Source: Bacteroidota bacterium (GTDB taxonomy: Bacteria > Bacteroidota > Bacteroidia > Cytophagales > Cytophagaceae). From it: DNA of 64,000 nucleotides. The stretch lies in the NCBI GenBank assembly GCA_023428135.1, contig JAEYZG010000033.1, forward strand, positions 62,001 through 126,000. The letters are read 5' to 3'. Shown here piece after piece: positions 53,436 through 62,895 of this stretch; the stretch's first letter is position 1; each line of letters begins with the position of its first letter. A program made the position numbers and the translations under genes. The notes beneath the pieces were generated by a model. It made no database searches, had not been told where the DNA came from, and saw only the letters and a program-made list of their open reading frames with translations.

Positions 53436-53804
53436 ATGAATAACGATCCGGAACTAAGCGGTAGATATTTGGGTACAATTTCCAGAGACTTTGTACTCGT
53501 GGCAGATACTATTAAAGAAGCTTCTTATCAGGTAAGAGTCAGAAACATTTCCAAATACCCAATTTTCCCTATATCAAAGACTGATATAGCTATTGGAAAA
53601 TTGCTTATAGGAAGAAAAGAGCTTGCACTGGAATGGAATTACTATATTTCATTTCTTGATGAGTTTGCTCAGAGAGCTCTGGTCGCTGAAGATATGGTTT
53701 CTGAATTTGAAGCTGCATATAAAAATCCTGATGAATATTGTTGCTTGTTTGTAGTAGATGAGGAGTTTACAAATTTTGTCTTTATTCCTTATCCTGAAGA
53801 CTGA
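53436..53804 (+). CDS. Conserved-looking hypothetical protein downstream of rlmD
   Basis: 122 residues, soluble, no signal peptide. The sequence opens NDPELSGRYLGTISRDFVLVADTI and closes CCLFVVDEEFTNFVFIPYPED; the fold is unrecognised. It starts 5 bases after rlmD, and its TGA overlaps the ATG of the acyltransferase gene by one base, so all three are translationally coupled. The placement suggests a stable operon, but the sequence gives no hint of mechanism. Confidence 0.6.
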   Translation: MNNDPELSGRYLGTISRDFVLVADTIKEASYQVRVRNISKYPIFPISKTDIAIGKLLIGRKELALEWNYYISFLDEFAQRALVAEDMVSEFEAAYKNPDEYCCLFVVDEEFTNFVFIPYPED

Positions 53805-54949
53805 TGCAGCCTTCCAATACAAATAGGAGTGAAACATCAAGGGTATACGGACTTGATATACTCAGGGCAATAGCTATTATATTTGTATTGGAAGAACATG
53901 GAAATGATTTCCTATATGAAGCATTTTCAATAAAAGCACCTCACCTTGATGGTGTGAAATTGTTTTTCGTATTAAGTGGATTTCTGATAGGTCAGATACT
54001 TATTAAAACTTTACATACAGGTCTTTCAATGAAAGATCTGTATGCTTTCTGGATTAGAAGGTGGTTCAGAACTTTACCGAATTATTATCTTATATTAATA
54101 ATTTTAGTCGGATTAAACATACTTATTCCTGTATTCAAAGGAACATACACTTCCTTCTTTTTCTTTTGTCAGAACCTTATCTATCCTCAACAACGCTTCT
54201 TTCTTGAATCCTGGAGTCTTGCAGTGGAAGAATGGTTTTATATCTTATTCCCTGTTACATTATATCTTTCAAATAAAGCCTTTCCTTCAAGACATAAAAT
54301 TAGTCTGCTTACATCAATAGGTATATTCATTATAGGAGCAGTTCTGGTAAGAATATTCAAAGAAAGTTATCTAGATATTCAAATGTTCAAAGATTGGGAT
54401 GTAGAGTTCAGAAAAGTAGTCTTTACAAGACTTGACAATATCGTATTCGGTGTACTCGGAGCGTTTTTCAGCACCTATTACCATTCACTATGGGTGAAAC
54501 ATAAATTACCATTGCTCATATCAGGTATTCTATTACTTCTTGGAGACAGGATATATTTTTTATTCATTACCAATCATATCATTTCATTCGGCTGGTATTC
54601 CAATATTATTTCTTTCACATTAGGCTCAGTAGCCACACTTGCATTATTGCCATTTTTATCAGAAATAAAGACGGGCAAAGGAATATTATACAGATTCCTC
54701 ACATACATCAGCATCACATCTTATTCTATATATATGGTTAATTTATCACTCGTCAGATTCAGAGTGATTCCCTACAGTAATGAGTGGTTATTAAAGTTCG
54801 GATTGGACTCTTATATAAGTTATATAGATGTTGTTTTGTATTGGGTTTATACAATAGTACTTTCTCTCCTATTATATCATTTTTTTGAAAAGCCTATGAC
54901 AAGCCTGAGAGATAAGTGGTATATAAAAAAATCCCAGCCAAGCATTTAA
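53804..54949 (+). CDS. Acyltransferase 3 family membrane protein
   Basis: 381 residues with ~10 membrane segments. The family marks are VYGLDILRAIAIIFVLEEHGN near the start (catalytic His in EEHG), KLFFVLSGFLIGQ, FWIRRWFRTLPNYYL and LESWSLAVEEWFYILFP. These proteins O-acylate sugars of lipopolysaccharide, capsule, peptidoglycan or secondary metabolites in the inner membrane. It is coupled to the preceding hypothetical gene; a terminator follows ~80 bases after its stop. Confidence 0.9.
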   Translation: MQPSNTNRSETSRVYGLDILRAIAIIFVLEEHGNDFLYEAFSIKAPHLDGVKLFFVLSGFLIGQILIKTLHTGLSMKDLYAFWIRRWFRTLPNYYLILIILVGLNILIPVFKGTYTSFFFFCQNLIYPQQRFFLESWSLAVEEWFYILFPVTLYLSNKAFPSRHKISLLTSIGIFIIGAVLVRIFKESYLDIQMFKDWDVEFRKVVFTRLDNIVFGVLGAFFSTYYHSLWVKHKLPLLISGILLLLGDRIYFLFITNHIISFGWYSNIISFTLGSVATLALLPFLSEIKTGKGILYRFLTYISITSYSIYMVNLSLVRFRVIPYSNEWLLKFGLDSYISYIDVVLYWVYTIVLSLLLYHFFEKPMTSLRDKWYIKKSQPSI

Positions 54950-55030
54950 TCAGAAGAAGTCTGAAACTTCTATCACAACAAGAAAAAATAATATGGGATG
55001 GAATTTTGATAAACATTATTCCTGTTAAAT

Positions 55031-55067
55031 AAAAAATCGGATAGAGCATCTCCATCCGATTTTTTTT
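55031..55067. terminator. Bidirectional terminator between convergent genes
   Basis: Stem AAAAAATCGGAT (55031-55042) with ATCCGATTTTTT (55054-55065), 11-base loop, T run after it and A run before it. Confidence 0.88.
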
Positions 55068-55088
55068 ATTATTTCTTAACACAAAGAC

Positions 55089-56696
55089 TTATTCAATAAC
55101 AACTTTTCCTGAGGAAGATAAATCTTTATCCAAGTTTACCAGACGTATATAGTAAATACCTTTCTTCTGATCAGATATATTTATTTCTTCATTAGCAGAA
55201 GTTGTTTCCTTTATATAAATCACCTGACCAAAACTATTCACCACTTCAATAGAATTTCGGCCAGATTCCAGGTCAAGTCTGAACACTCCACTTGAAGGAT
55301 TAGGATAAATTGTAATTTTCTTTTGAGACGGCTTTTTTCCGAACAAAGATAAATCACAATTTTCATCATCTGTCCCAGGAGTTGCATATATTGGAGCACC
55401 TAGATAATCCTTTACATAAACGTCCGAATAAGACCAGTTAGCACCTTGGTTATTATCTAACTCCGGATCACAGAATTTCAAAGAAGGCCCATCGCCATCT
55501 GCCTCCTCCGGCCATGGTGAATTAATTGAATATGCAACCTGATCTATCACCGCATCGGCAGCGTTTCTTAGAATTAGAGTTTCACCACTATTATTAAGGC
55601 TGCCTGATGTCCATTGATAAGTATTCGTTAAATCAAAAAAATCATTGAAGATAATTTGATTTGCACATAATACAATATATTGTTTAGGTCCCACAACTAT
55701 AGATGGAAACACGAAATCAATCCCATCTGAAAAATAATAACCATTAATATTTACCGCTTCAAAACCATTATTATAAAGTTCTATAAATTCAAGAGTGTCT
55801 GCACCCGGATTATTATACATTATTTCAGTTATTACCAGAGGCGCTATAGTATTATTAAATACAAAACTAATGGATTGAGAAACAAATTTATTTCCCAATA
55901 TATCTGCAACATCAGCTATATTAATTGAATTTACACTTGCAACTTCGAGCGCAGCAGATAGAGTAAGAGTCACTGTATCTTTGGAAGCAGAGAGCGTTGC
56001 GGATGTGACATTCAGCCCGGAATAATTGGAAACTGTCTGTGCCGAAGCAATATCTAAGGGTTCATTAAAAACAACTTTAACAATGTTATTCTGAGGCGCA
56101 TATACCCTTTTAATAAGAGGAGGATAAGTATCCGGTGATACATTACATACAGAGTTACCTTCTCCCGGTGAAGCATAAATGATAGAGCCGTCTTCAAAAA
56201 TCCCTCCTATATCATTCGATGCATCCCAATTATATCCAAACGCATTATCAGAATTAACATCACATAAAACCAGTGAAGAGCCCTTTCCATCGGCATTATT
56301 ATTCCATGGCTTTTTGTTATCATACTCTACAGAATCTGCAATTGTACCTGAAGGAGTTTTAATAACGATCTTTTCACCGCTGTTACTTAATGCACCGCTT
56401 TCCCACTGAAGTGGAGTCAATCCAAAGGTTTGTTCGAAAAAACTTGCATACCTTGCAACAATAACATAACTGCCAGGTTGAAGTATATAGGCTGGAAAAA
56501 CATAATCAAATCCGCTTGTTACTTTATATCCTGCCAGATTTAATGGCTGGTTACCCTTATTGTATAGTTCAATAAACTCCAGAGTATCATTACCAGGCTG
56601 ATTGTACAGGATTTCAGTTATTACAAGATCAGATTGAGCAAAAGCATTTATTGCAAACAATAAACAATAGATTTTTAGTATAATTATTTTCTTCAT
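55089..56696 (-). CDS. Lamin-tail-domain protein with T9SS type A sorting domain
   Basis: 535 residues from the ATG at 56696 (MKKIIILKIYCLLFAINAFAQ, a signal peptide); the in-frame ATG 30 bases upstream would prepend MDKSLLIRIN. Two lamin-tail domains (~20-165 and ~280-430) are nearly the same in pattern: VITEILYNQPGNDTLEFIELYN and VITEIMYNNPGADTLEFIELYN. A bacterial Ig-like segment (~195-275) lies between them, and a T9SS type A domain ends the protein (IYPNPSSGVFRLDL ... KKGIYYIRLV). LTDs in secreted bacterial proteins often accompany nucleases or adhesins; no enzymatic domain is visible here. Confidence 0.88.
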   Translation of the reverse strand: MKKIIILKIYCLLFAINAFAQSDLVITEILYNQPGNDTLEFIELYNKGNQPLNLAGYKVTSGFDYVFPAYILQPGSYVIVARYASFFEQTFGLTPLQWESGALSNSGEKIVIKTPSGTIADSVEYDNKKPWNNNADGKGSSLVLCDVNSDNAFGYNWDASNDIGGIFEDGSIIYASPGEGNSVCNVSPDTYPPLIKRVYAPQNNIVKVVFNEPLDIASAQTVSNYSGLNVTSATLSASKDTVTLTLSAALEVASVNSINIADVADILGNKFVSQSISFVFNNTIAPLVITEIMYNNPGADTLEFIELYNNGFEAVNINGYYFSDGIDFVFPSIVVGPKQYIVLCANQIIFNDFFDLTNTYQWTSGSLNNSGETLILRNAADAVIDQVAYSINSPWPEEADGDGPSLKFCDPELDNNQGANWSYSDVYVKDYLGAPIYATPGTDDENCDLSLFGKKPSQKKITIYPNPSSGVFRLDLESGRNSIEVVNSFGQVIYIKETTSANEEINISDQKKGIYYIRLVNLDKDLSSSGKVVIE

Positions 56697-56725
56697 ATTA
56701 ATACGTATTAACAGGCTTTTATCCA

Positions 56726-57271
56726 TTAAAATGATATACCTAATTTTACTACCACTAAATTTTTATATGCTGATTCATCACGATGAGTAAGGTCTACCAG
56801 AGCAAATAAATAACTGTCAACCTTGGATGTTAATGGCTGCCTATATCCCAATCCTGAAAAGAAGTTTGTAATATAAACTCTCCGATATTCAAAATTAAGA
56901 TCATTTCTATATGGTACATTACTATAGAGATACTCCAGGTGGAGAAAGAAATTTTTCAGGAAATAAATCCTTGTAAAGATATTTGTTCCATATGCACTGT
57001 TGCTTTTCGAATTGTCACTTTTCCAGTAGTAAAGATAATTCAGCCCAACACCCGCATCAACTCTTTTATTCAATCTATAAAAAATTATGGGAGCCACATC
57101 AATATGCTGTAACTGAAGGTGGTAATTAAAGCCCAATTTAATATGTCCTCCAGGAGATTTATTAATGTTTGCAACGGAATCATTCTGTCCAAAAGCACTT
57201 CCTATTAATGAAACAGAAAGAATCAAAATCAAAAGATTATTTTTCAAATTATTAGTAAAACGGTAAGCCAT
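56726..57271 (-). CDS. Hypothetical outer-membrane barrel-like protein
   Basis: 181 residues. Signal peptide (~1-28, ending GSAFGQ), then GGHIKLGFNYHLQLQHIDVAPIIFYR and further amphipathic strands ending VVVKLGISF, with a terminal Phe as in small 8-strand barrels. No family named with certainty. It stands 29 bases before the lamin-tail gene start and shares its strand, so it is probably cotranscribed with it. Confidence 0.65.
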   Translation of the reverse strand: MAYRFTNNLKNNLLILILSVSLIGSAFGQNDSVANINKSPGGHIKLGFNYHLQLQHIDVAPIIFYRLNKRVDAGVGLNYLYYWKSDNSKSNSAYGTNIFTRIYFLKNFFLHLEYLYSNVPYRNDLNFEYRRVYITNFFSGLGYRQPLTSKVDSYLFALVDLTHRDESAYKNLVVVKLGISF

Positions 57272-57470
57272 ATTTTATATATGGAAATTAAATTTTTATT
57301 AGAACTGTACGTTTCAATTATTATTATAAAGTTAAGCCTATGACAAATAATTGTTACAAAAATGAAGCTTCAATTTAAAAAAATCAGCTATATTTAAAAA
57401 ATAATTATAAATCACCTGAGATTTATTACATTTTTATTATTTCGCTATTTATAGAGATTAAAAAATTATT

Positions 57471-58427
57471 ATGAATTACCGCAATATTTCTCTTTATACT
57501 TTAGTTATTTTCTTACTCCTCTCCAATTGCAATTCGAAAAAGGGATGCATTGACCCCCACTCTACGAGCTATGACCCGGAGGCTAAGATAGATGATGGCA
57601 GTTGTTCTTATCCATCTACATCAGGTAATATTTCAACAGTAAGGAAACTGAAAAAGGAATTTGAGGAATTGTCCGGCCTTAAATATTATGATAAAAAATT
57701 ATGGACCATCATTGATCCTGCAGGGGAAGACATGATCTACAGTATAAATCTTGTCACAGGTGAACCAAAAGAAACAATCAAAATCTCCGGCATCAACAGC
57801 GTAAACTTTGAAGCACTTACATTAAGTGATACTCACTTTTTTATAGGAGATATAGGAAATAACAAAGGTAGCAGAAAAGACCTTGTTATTTACAAAGTTC
57901 CAATTCCCTCGCCTATTAACATTGAAAACACCTCTACAGCAGAAGAAATTAAATTTTATTACCCAGAACAGAAAGACTTTAGAAATAACACCTCTACAAA
58001 CTTTGATGCTGAAGCTATAATATATCAAAACGGACATGTCTATCTTTTCACTAAGAACAATGCAGATAGCAAGACAAGTTTATATGAAATACCTGCGATT
58101 CCCGGAAACCATGCTGCGCGTTTAAAAGGGATATTTGATGTACAAGGAAAAATAACGGATGCAGACATTAATTCAGACGGAACAAAAGTAATACTTACAG
58201 GTCACAATAAAGAGACTGAGGAAGTCTTTTGCTGGCTACTGAAAGACTTTAAAGACACTGATTTCTTCACCGGCACCAAAACTAAAATACCACTCGGAAA
58301 ATTAGATGAGGTAGGACAAGTAGAAGGTGTAACGTTTTTTAATGACAAAAATGTCTTTATTTCAAACGAAAAAAATAATGGAGTTTCTGCCAATATATAT
58401 TTATTGGACATTAGTAAAATTCAATAA
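57471..58427 (+). CDS. Lipoprotein with CxDP motif and propeller-like domain
   Basis: 318 residues. Lipobox LLLSNC (Cys20). The motif CIDPHSTSYDPEAKIDDGSC right after it is the small Cys-paired calcium-type module seen at the base of many Bacteroidota surface proteins. The remainder (~55-318) looks like a beta-propeller (KYYDKKLWTIIDPAGEDMIYS; NVFISNEKNNGVSANIYLLD), resembling SdiA-regulated or esterase-like phytase-fold proteins. Function unknown. Monocistronic, 198 bases from the divergent barrel gene. Confidence 0.7.
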   Translation: MNYRNISLYTLVIFLLLSNCNSKKGCIDPHSTSYDPEAKIDDGSCSYPSTSGNISTVRKLKKEFEELSGLKYYDKKLWTIIDPAGEDMIYSINLVTGEPKETIKISGINSVNFEALTLSDTHFFIGDIGNNKGSRKDLVIYKVPIPSPINIENTSTAEEIKFYYPEQKDFRNNTSTNFDAEAIIYQNGHVYLFTKNNADSKTSLYEIPAIPGNHAARLKGIFDVQGKITDADINSDGTKVILTGHNKETEEVFCWLLKDFKDTDFFTGTKTKIPLGKLDEVGQVEGVTFFNDKNVFISNEKNNGVSANIYLLDISKIQ

Positions 58428-58685
58428 ACAGGCCGTTCTCCCTAAATTAAAGGACTGTTTTCATTATGGATTATTATTATCTGGCAAAACACAGAAGACC
58501 TACGGAAATATTTTAAAATAAAGGACTTACCTCATCATGACCTTTGTTAAGAAATCGGGGCAATTAAAAAAATTGTCAAAAAAATCTGGTCATGAAGCAG
58601 CGTTATATTATGAAATAAAGTCTTTACGTCAAATTTAAATATAATGGAAATTCAGCCATTGTATTGGTAAATATCAGTACCGTCA

Positions 58686-59759
58686 ATGAAGAAGAAGTTT
58701 TTATATTTTGGAATTGCAATAGCAATTGTCTTAGGAGTTATTTATTGTCCGTTTAAATTTACATATATCGTTTATGCAACGGGAAAAGTATTTCCAACAT
58801 ATGAATGGGTATTAGGCAGGACTTATGACGGGAGAATTACGGAAACCATTAAGAATAATCAGCTTGGTGTTATCAGTTCCTATGCAGGCAAAGAGTTTCA
58901 AAGGGGTGATGTATTCGACTTTTATATTAATCCTGAGATAAACAATAAACAATTTGTTGAAAGAGGAGAAACCATCGGAATAATGAATTCGACCGAGCTA
59001 ATGCGTCAGATCAATCAGTTGAGAGGAGAAAGAGACGTAGAAAAAGCTTTATTAAAAGTATATTCAACCGGGCAGAAAATTCAGACAATTAAAGAAGCCG
59101 AAACAAATTTAACGTTGGCCAAAGAAAGGTTTTCCATTCAGGACAAGTTGATTTCCAGACAAGCAGAGCTCTTCAAAGATTCATTGATCTCTCCCCAACA
59201 GTATGATATTGCGAAGAATGAATACGAAATGAGCAAAATTAATTTGGCACTTGCTGAAGCTCAGATAAAAACGCTGTCTACAGGAGAGAAACCTGAACAG
59301 ATAAAATTTATCGCTGAAAAGATAGAAAATCTTAACAAACAGATAGCAGTCCTTGAATCCAGAAAAGAATCCTTACAGATAAAAGCTCCTTTCTCCGGAT
59401 TATTACAAAGAAAAAAAGGAGGGCTAACGTCAGTAGAAGTACTTGCAAATGTTGTAGATACATCCACCTATATCATTGTTACACCTGTTAGAATTAAAGA
59501 GTTTAAAAATCTTGCCCTTGGCCAGAAATGTGTACTAAAACTTTTCAATTCTGACTGTGAAATGGAAGCCACTGTTTGTCATATAGACAACGCTATCCAG
59601 ATTATAGGAGGCAAACAGGCGATTTATGTTACTGCGAAAATTGACAAAAAATGTCCGGGAGTATATCCTGGAATATTTGCTCAGACCAACTTGCATTGTG
59701 GCCAACATACTATAATCGAATATTCCAAACTATTATTCCAAAGCTTATTCTATAGATGA
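58686..59759 (+). CDS. HlyD-like membrane fusion protein of the VTC/DUF4956 operon
   Basis: 357 residues. One N-terminal membrane segment (~5-25), a lipoyl-type half near residue ~30, a coiled-coil hairpin (~95-235; EAETNLTLAKERFSI, IAEKIENLNKQIAVLES), then LQIKAPFSGLLQRKKGG and a beta-barrel/adaptor region. Family HlyD/MFP. Instead of an ABC or RND pump, the next genes are a VTC polymerase and DUF4956, so it would bridge an unusual inner-membrane partner to the TolC encoded last. Its stop overlaps the start of the VTC gene (ATGA). Confidence 0.8.
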   Translation: MKKKFLYFGIAIAIVLGVIYCPFKFTYIVYATGKVFPTYEWVLGRTYDGRITETIKNNQLGVISSYAGKEFQRGDVFDFYINPEINNKQFVERGETIGIMNSTELMRQINQLRGERDVEKALLKVYSTGQKIQTIKEAETNLTLAKERFSIQDKLISRQAELFKDSLISPQQYDIAKNEYEMSKINLALAEAQIKTLSTGEKPEQIKFIAEKIENLNKQIAVLESRKESLQIKAPFSGLLQRKKGGLTSVEVLANVVDTSTYIIVTPVRIKEFKNLALGQKCVLKLFNSDCEMEATVCHIDNAIQIIGGKQAIYVTAKIDKKCPGVYPGIFAQTNLHCGQHTIIEYSKLLFQSLFYR

Positions 59760-60538
59760 AACTCCGTTACGAAAGGAAGTACTTTGTGCCTAATGACCGG
59801 TTAGATGAATTAAGGACAAGGTTAATGCCATTTGTTTTTCCGGATGTTCATACCAAAGTTGGAGAATCCGGACTTAGCCAGTATACCGTTAGAAGTATTT
59901 ATTATGATACTCCTTTCATGGAGTATTATTATGAAAAAAAAGAAGGGCTTGAATTCAGGAATAAATTCAGAATAAGAGGATATGACAATCAAAATGAAGA
60001 CAGCATTGTTTTCCTTGAAATAAAAAGAAAGCTTAGCAACAGAATAGGAAAACACAGAGCGACCTTAAAATACAGCGACCTTAAATCTCTTCTGACCACC
60101 GGCAATACAAAAGATTATATTAACGGACCAAAGCTCCCTAAAGCTTTAAAAGATGCGGATAAATTTCTATTTTACTATTACTCCAAATCCTTAAAGCCTG
60201 TTAACCTTGTAACCTATGACAGAGAAGCCTTCCACGGAAAGTTTAACGATGAGGTCAGAATTACTTTTGATAAAAATGTACGAACTTCAATATATCCAAC
60301 TATTGACGAATTATATTCTGAAGACAGACTGAAGCTGATTACTCCCGGCTACTTTGTGCTTGAGATAAAGTATTACAACATTATGCCAATATGGGCCAGA
60401 TCAATAGTAGAAGAATTCAGCCTTCAGCTTGAAGCAATATCAAAATATTCTTCAGGGCTGGACATACATCATACAACCTATGGCACAATGAGGTTCTCCC
60501 CAATATCATTATCAAGAAATCCATTTTACAGATTATAA
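59756..60538 (+). CDS. VTC-domain polyphosphate polymerase-like protein
   Basis: 260 residues, nearly all one VTC (SPX-less) domain of the triphosphate-tunnel metalloenzyme fold. Visible tunnel residues are RYERKYFV at the start, YTVRSIYYDT, NKFRIRGY, VFLEIKRK with KHRATL, VTYDREAF, VRITFD and FVLEIKYYN near the end. Eukaryotic VTC4 makes inorganic polyphosphate from ATP; bacterial VTC domains are assumed to do the same, though few are tested. There is no membrane segment, so it should act at the cytoplasmic face next to DUF4956. Tightly packed on both sides. Confidence 0.85.
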   Translation: MKLRYERKYFVPNDRLDELRTRLMPFVFPDVHTKVGESGLSQYTVRSIYYDTPFMEYYYEKKEGLEFRNKFRIRGYDNQNEDSIVFLEIKRKLSNRIGKHRATLKYSDLKSLLTTGNTKDYINGPKLPKALKDADKFLFYYYSKSLKPVNLVTYDREAFHGKFNDEVRITFDKNVRTSIYPTIDELYSEDRLKLITPGYFVLEIKYYNIMPIWARSIVEEFSLQLEAISKYSSGLDIHHTTYGTMRFSPISLSRNPFYRL

Positions 60539-60541
60539 ATT

Positions 60542-61216
60542 ATGAATGAAGAATTACAGGATATTTTTTTTTATGCTTTAACAATAAAAGATGTTATAGG
60601 TAGATTATTAGTAGCTCTCCTCTGCGGTGTAATAATTTCCATATTTTACAGAATAACGTATAGAGGCTATAGTTACTCCTCTACATTTGTCAACTCAATT
60701 ATATTACTTACCATGATTACAACTATTGTAATTATGGTAATTGGTAATAATCTGGCAGCAGCTTTTGGACTTGTTGGCGCTATGTCTATTATTCGTTTCA
60801 GGACAGCCATCAAGGATACCATGGATATCATGTTTATATTTTTCTCCCTGGCAATTGGACTTGCATGTGGAGTAGACTTTGTTTCCGTAGCTATTATTGG
60901 AACGATAGTAATAGGATCCATTTATGTCCTGATTGTAAAATTTAACTTATCGGCTCCAAGAAAAAAGGACTACTTATTACAGCTTATAACAGTTGGTGAG
61001 GAAAGTGACGGCAAAGATTTAAATAAGATAATTACCAAGTACTGCAGAAAATATAAAGTAGTAAATGTAAAAGGACTGGGAGAAGAACGCTCTAACATGC
61101 TTGAGGTTTCCTATTACGTTAAGCTAAAAGATGAAAACAGCGGACAGAATTTCATTAAAGAAATTAAGGCTGTAGAAGAAGTTAAACATGCCAATTTATT
61201 TTTTGACGAGGAATAA
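60542..61216 (+). CDS. DUF4956 membrane protein
   Basis: 224 residues. Four predicted membrane segments (~17-36, ~50-72, ~95-118, ~120-142) and a ~80-residue cytoplasmic C-terminal domain. The core AFGLVGAMSIIRFRTAIKDTMDI is the DUF4956 signature. DUF4956 is commonly adjacent to VTC genes; it may anchor the polymerase or conduct its product. It starts 3 bases after the VTC stop and ends 3 bases before the TolC gene. No biochemical function is established. Confidence 0.85.
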   Translation: MNEELQDIFFYALTIKDVIGRLLVALLCGVIISIFYRITYRGYSYSSTFVNSIILLTMITTIVIMVIGNNLAAAFGLVGAMSIIRFRTAIKDTMDIMFIFFSLAIGLACGVDFVSVAIIGTIVIGSIYVLIVKFNLSAPRKKDYLLQLITVGEESDGKDLNKIITKYCRKYKVVNVKGLGEERSNMLEVSYYVKLKDENSGQNFIKEIKAVEEVKHANLFFDEE

Positions 61217-61219
61217 AAG

Positions 61220-62569
61220 ATGAATAGGAAAAAAAAGATCCGGATACAATTATGTGCCTCTACATGTCTTTTATATTTCATATCCATGTTTCCTTCAGTT
61301 GCTCAGGATGGAAGCCAGACATGGACGCTGGATCAGTGTATTGAATATGCATTGAAGCACAATTTTACTATACAACAAACTATGCTGCAGAGTGATAAAG
61401 CAGCAGTCAATTTAAAATCTGCCAAAAACAATTACCTTCCTGAAATAGTAGGGAAAGGCAGAAATATATACAACTGGGGATTATTTGTTGACCCCGCCAC
61501 CAACTTACTTACAACTCAAAGCAGTGAGATTTATACAGGATCAGTTGAAGGAGAATTAACCCTTTTTAACGGAGGTTATAATTATTATACATTAAAACAA
61601 AACAGAGACTTATTAAACGCTACCCTCACTGATAATAAGAAAGTAAGTAATGACATTACTCTGGCCATTATTTCAGCATATTATCAGGTTCTGTTTGCAC
61701 AGGAACAAATAAAAATAACAACCGCCCAGAGAGATCAATCCAGGAGTCAATATGAATTAATAAAAGGAATGGTTGAGAAAGGCGTGCTTTCCAAAATCAA
61801 TCTTCAGGAAGTCGAGTCTGAACTGGCACAAAGAGAGGCTTCTATAACCATTGCAAATAGTAATACTCAACGTAGCCAGCTTGTTTTAAAACAACTTATG
61901 GCCTATAAAAATGGTAATCTTCATTTGCTAAATGAAGATAAAAACTCTATACCAGATTCTTTGCAAATTGAGCCCTATGAGCAAATTAAAGAAAAAGCCT
62001 GCACATTTCTTCCTGAAATAAAAAGCGCGCAGTACAGGCTTAATGCTCTTCAATACAGAAGCCAGGCGACCAATTCACTTCGTTTATTTACCTTCTCTGT
62101 ATCCGGGGGAGTTATTACACGTAGCTCTAATCTTGTTCAGCTTGAACAAAAGAAACAATTCAAGCAAAACCTTACTGAATATGTTTCATTCAATCTGGCT
62201 GTACCTATTTTCAGTAAATTTTTAAAGGTAAATGCATTGGCTTTATCCAAAATTGATGTTGATATACAGAAAAAAGAATTAGATAAAGTTAACCTTGAAG
62301 TAGAGCAAAGAATCCAGGGAGCTTATCTCGATCTTGTAACAGCACATAATAACTTCAATGCTTTGAAAAAAAAAACAAAAGCATTTCAGACACAGTATAA
62401 TTATGCTTCAAGAGCTTATTCATCAGGAATTATCAATTATATAGAGTATAATTATGCTGCCAATATGCTTGTCACCTCTCAGCTTGAGCAATTGATTTCC
62501 GAATATGACTTCTATCTCAAAAGAAAAACACTGGAATTTTACGAAGGAAACGGACATTGTCAGCGATAA
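61220..62569 (+). CDS. TolC family outer-membrane channel of the VTC/DUF4956 operon
   Basis: 449 residues. Signal peptide (~1-28), then WTLDQCIEYALKHNFTIQQT (the outer-membrane efflux protein start), long helical hairpins and SSGIINYIEYNYAANML in the second repeat. It is more distant from the 45671-47041 TolC than expected for a paralogue serving the same pump. It completes a possible envelope-spanning conduit: DUF4956 (inner membrane), HlyD (periplasm), TolC (outer membrane). Its TAA overlaps an ATG (TAATG) of a small frame downstream. Confidence 0.85.
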   Translation: MNRKKKIRIQLCASTCLLYFISMFPSVAQDGSQTWTLDQCIEYALKHNFTIQQTMLQSDKAAVNLKSAKNNYLPEIVGKGRNIYNWGLFVDPATNLLTTQSSEIYTGSVEGELTLFNGGYNYYTLKQNRDLLNATLTDNKKVSNDITLAIISAYYQVLFAQEQIKITTAQRDQSRSQYELIKGMVEKGVLSKINLQEVESELAQREASITIANSNTQRSQLVLKQLMAYKNGNLHLLNEDKNSIPDSLQIEPYEQIKEKACTFLPEIKSAQYRLNALQYRSQATNSLRLFTFSVSGGVITRSSNLVQLEQKKQFKQNLTEYVSFNLAVPIFSKFLKVNALALSKIDVDIQKKELDKVNLEVEQRIQGAYLDLVTAHNNFNALKKKTKAFQTQYNYASRAYSSGIINYIEYNYAANMLVTSQLEQLISEYDFYLKRKTLEFYEGNGHCQR

Positions 62570-62748
62570 TGGCTAATAATAAGCATCACCTTGTCTATGA
62601 CATAAAAAATATCTTTCATATCATTCCACTCGGAACAATATGCATAAAAACATACCATAATACATTCATTTTAATAAATAAAATACACCTCACTGGTTGC
62701 ATATTGATCTTCTTATTACAAAAAGCAATTATGGAATTCAAACAATAA
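62569..62748 (+). CDS. Possible small membrane protein coupled to tolC
   Basis: A 59-residue frame starting in a TAATG overlap with the tolC stop: MANNKHHLVYDIKNIFHI, then two moderately hydrophobic stretches (IIPLGTICI; LTGCILIFLLQ). The overlap follows the tight spacing of the whole operon, but composition is A/T-biased and no homology is known to me. It may be spurious. Confidence 0.3.
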   Translation: MANNKHHLVYDIKNIFHIIPLGTICIKTYHNTFILINKIHLTGCILIFLLQKAIMEFKQ

Positions 62749-62830
62749 ACAAGGACTTTATTTATTAAAAATAAAAAGCGGAAATAAAGAATATACCGAA
62801 AAGATCATCATAAACTGAGTTTTATTTTAC

Positions 62831-62874
62831 AAAAGATTGCAAGACGACTTTTTAAGTATCCTGCAATCTTTTTT
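62831..62874. terminator. Bidirectional terminator at the end of the VTC operon
   Basis: AAAAGATTGCA (62831-62841) pairs with TGCAATCTTTT (62862-62872) around a 20-base loop, with A run and T run on opposite sides. It lies between the operon and the convergent glycosyltransferase. Confidence 0.75.
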
Positions 62875-62895
62875 GCATTGACCAAAAAAAATCAT

